From Odiellus spinosus (Eukaryota; Arthropoda; Arachnida; Opiliones; Phalangiidae), in NCBI GenBank assembly GCA_963920705.1, contig OY987234.1, positions 22,277,794-22,341,793 on the forward strand: a stretch of 64,000 bases of DNA, in the 5' to 3' direction. The position numbers were made by a program, and so were the translations under genes. Numbering within the stretch: position 1 is the first letter of the stretch; every line of letters begins with the position of its first letter. This document shows positions 61,124 to 64,000 of the stretch, piece by piece. The notes beneath the pieces were generated by a model that had not been told where the DNA came from, ran no database searches, and saw only the letters and a list, made by a program, of their open reading frames with translations.

Positions 61124-64000
61124 ATAAAACGACAAATATGATAGTAAAAGTTCGTTACAATATAAGAAAAAACGTAAAATATATCCCCTTTTTAATTTTT
61201 TTAAGACTTAAACCGATTAATATTGGTTTATCCGGTACCATTTTGCTCGTAACTAAAAAACCGAGAGCTCTTTACCAATTACCGCTTACTAACAAAGGTT
61301 ACAATACGAGGTTTTTTATTATTTAGTTTTAATTTCGCACAATTCGTTAGTTTCGGAAATAGATCTCTTCTATTTCTAATAGTTTTGAAAATCTATTTAA
61401 TTAGACATTTCGATGTGAAAACTGGAAGTTTTATAATTTTGATAATGAACTCTTCCAGCTCTTTGAAAAATCAAAAACGTTTGTTAAAAGGATATTAGAT
61501 TTTGGAAACAAGTTCTTTTAATCGATTTAGAATCTTAAAATAAGGGTTAAGACATCAAAGAACGGGTGTGCGAGTATTTGAACCCTTTTTTCCAAGACTC
61601 AAACGAGTACCCGAATCCTCCCCTAAAGCCTTAAAATGATTTGAGGAGGATTCGAAAAGAGTTATTAACACCAGAAGGGTTCCTTTATCATGGATAATTC
61701 CAATACAATACTGCTATAGGCTGGTGGACGTCATCTTTGTTTTGCCACTGCCCACTTTGATTACCCCTGTTTGGCGCCGCACAGGCTTTGAAATGAAATT
61801 TTACCTAACGAGTCTAGTTCGCGACTTTGATACGTTTTTTTTAATCATATTTCAAACTGCAATCGGTTAAAAGTTGTTATCAGAGTCTAGTATCCCTTTA
61901 ACTCGTTATTATAACGCGTAAAAATTGACTGATTGTCAATTATTTTAATGAAATAACGCGATTTTTAAGGTTCAGTTAAGTCATTAGCAATAATTATACC
62001 GTTTTAGAAATAATGTTTTTTTAGGATTGCCATCCCTGATTTTAATATTTCAATACTTAAGTAGTTTATATAAATAGTTAATTAGGTCAAGAACTCGAGT
62101 TTAGTAGAAAAATAGTAACGCCCAAATAAAAAAGTATTGAAGACGAATTTTTAAATTGTTTATCGGTAAACGCAAACTAAACAAAAATTATGGCAAATAA
62201 TTAGGAATGCTCACACCAGATATAATGAATTATAAATAGCAATTTGTAAATAAAATAAAGATATCATTGAGTAAATGCCACAACTAATAAATTTATATCG
62301 AGGTTTTTAGGGCTGGGTGAGTATAAGTTCAAGTACTAAGTAGAATAGAAGAAAAAACACAACAAAGGCTTAAGGTTTAGTTCCAAAAAATCTGGCAAAG
62401 GTTTAAATAGTGTTTTTTTGGTCCCATATATTGTTCTTATCTTAGCCGTGGTGGGAATTTTTTCTTCCAGTTATCAGACTTAGCTTAATACAATCATTCG
62501 CGAATTTCTCAGGACTGTTTCGTAGTATAAAGTATCGAGTAGTTAAGCCTTGGTCAATTTTGAAGAACCCGAGTAACGAGTACTCGCGAGTATTTAGGCT
62601 TAAAAGTGATACTCACCCAGCCAGAAAAATTCTTTTACTATTAAAATTGTAGAAATTGGTTTTTAAGCCGGTAATTTTTCATTTGTATTTGTTAAATTTG
62701 GAATATTTAGGAGGATCAACAATATATTCAATAGCTATGCAAGACAATTTTGTAGTTTTCTCATCTCAAGGAAAAAAAATTAACTCAAAAATAATAAATT
62801 TTTATAATTTGGGCTTTGCTTTGACACGTTAATTTACCAGAAGTCTATAAAAAATACTACGAGGGAAGTACGCAACTACTACAACTAGTAATATTTAAAA
62901 CTAAAAACTTGAAACATATAAGTCTCGTCATTGTCTAAGGTATTCACTCAACTCGTGGACTAGCAACGTACGATCATTCTTTGTAAAAAACTAAGCTCAC
63001 ATTTACTTAAACTAGTGAGTGAGATTTGCTCAATTTGGAAAACGCATCATTTTACGCACTACAGAGTGATATTTTGTGATCAACATGACATTGTTAATAT
63101 TTAAACGAATAAAAATGAAGCTAAGGGTTCCTGACTAGATAAAATTTACAGAGACCGGTTAATTAAATCGGTAATTGAACATATAATTTTAATGGTCCAG
63201 AGAATATTAGTTTTACTAAAATAAAAAGATTATCGGTCAATCCTCATCTTCATGAATTCTTAGTGACTGCCTTTTTTGAATTATCTTTGCACTCGTGAAA
63301 TCTCAGAGAAAGATAAATTGTCTGCCCAATCCAACAATTGAAGTCTTGGGAGTACGAAGTTAGAGATCAGGGGATCCCTCTCATTTAATTGATTGTATCT
63401 TGTGGACAGCCTGTTCGTATAAATTTAATAGTGTTTGTCAGGCCTCAATGTAGCTCTCACGGACTATACGTGTATTTCCCCTTAAACAATGTTTTAGCAT
63501 TGCTTTAAAGTTCCACGCATCGAAAAGCGCGAGTTAGAAACTTCCCTCTGAAGATGTTTATTATGGACTTCTGATACAAGCGAACTATTCCTCGTGTTAT
63601 TTTGTACATGGCTTGTGATATTATCATTTTGTGTATCGTCCCTAGTTTAAATCATTTTTTAATCCCAAATCTTTGGAATCACGTTAAACTTTTTTTTAAT
63701 TTACATTAATGATTTTTTAATTAATATTTCACGATATTATATTCTAAACCAAGTTCAAAAATTGTGGCCAAAATATAGGAGAATAATTTTAGTATTTAAA
63801 AAAAAGGATAAAAGAAGATAATTGTCATATATTATGCTAGAACGGAAAATATTCGTAGGGGGAGGGGACAAATGTGTTTTAAAGTAATTAGTATAAATAG
63901 TTAATAGAGAGTTTGAGGAACCCCTAAAATTGGTACGTCAGACTCGAACATGAACATGAAAGGAGATTGTCATAGACATTCGCGTTTGACGAACGATTTT
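61124..64000. other. Downstream of p38: no gene recognised
   Basis: 2.9 kb of AT-rich sequence. AATAAA directly follows the p38 stop. The words AGGCTGGGTGA and GGGCTGGGTGAGTAT (about 59,770 and 62,312) and TCACCCAGCC (62,612-62,621) suggest a scattered short repeat, but I cannot define it. No open frame longer than about 60 codons. Confidence 0.5.

Overview
The window is nuclear DNA of an animal, most likely an arthropod. The evidence is AT-rich sequence, GT-AG introns often only 60-90 bp long, and proteins that read closest to arthropod members of their families: p38 MAP kinase, non-muscle myosin essential light chain (Mlc-c), a lark/RBM4-type RNA-binding protein, the NatC catalytic subunit NAA30 and mitochondrial GTPBP3/MSS1. 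I could not place it to order level. Exon borders below were worked out by eye from splice sites, reading phase and family similarity.

Layout. Positions 1-32,400 are a gene-poor, repeat-rich tract in which I recognise no protein gene. It holds five minisatellite blocks, several families of short inverted-repeat elements (MITE-like), a recent inverted plus direct duplication at 20.0-20.9 kb and a small CpG-rich island near 8.8 kb. At 32.4-32.9 kb there is a tandem array of tRNA-Leu(TAA), with three intact copies and one decayed. A 5'-truncated LINE lies inside an older MITE at 33.9-35.2 kb. Then come GTPBP3 (minus strand, 8 exons, 487 aa), a lark-like single-RRM plus zinc-knuckle gene (minus, 4 coding exons, 215 aa), a 3.9-kb palindromic satellite (46.5-50.4 kb), NAA30 (minus, 4 exons, 470 aa), an intronless Mlc-c (plus, 147 aa) and p38 MAPK (plus, 11 coding positions, 356 aa). 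The last 2.9 kb holds nothing I can name.

The most interesting signal is in p38. After exon 7 there are three successive 80-nt exons, all with the same phases, that encode alternative versions of residues 225-251 (the HIxQL...GTP segment of the kinase C-lobe). Eighty is not a multiple of three, so a transcript with two of them, or none, loses the reading frame; exactly one must be used. Human MAPK14 swaps exons at this same site (CSBP1/CSBP2). Here there are three choices, and a 235-bp palindromic element sits in the intron between the second and third.

The five genes are housekeeping or signalling genes with no shared pathway. GTPBP3 modifies mitochondrial tRNAs, NAA30 acetylates protein N-termini, Mlc-c serves non-muscle myosin, p38 is a stress kinase and the lark-like protein binds RNA. 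NAA30 and Mlc-c are divergent with about 1.4 kb between their starts. Much of the repeat content appears linked: the minisatellites at 26.4 and 29.5 kb look like amplified interior units of a dispersed MITE whose ends read CAGGGTTGCCACAG.
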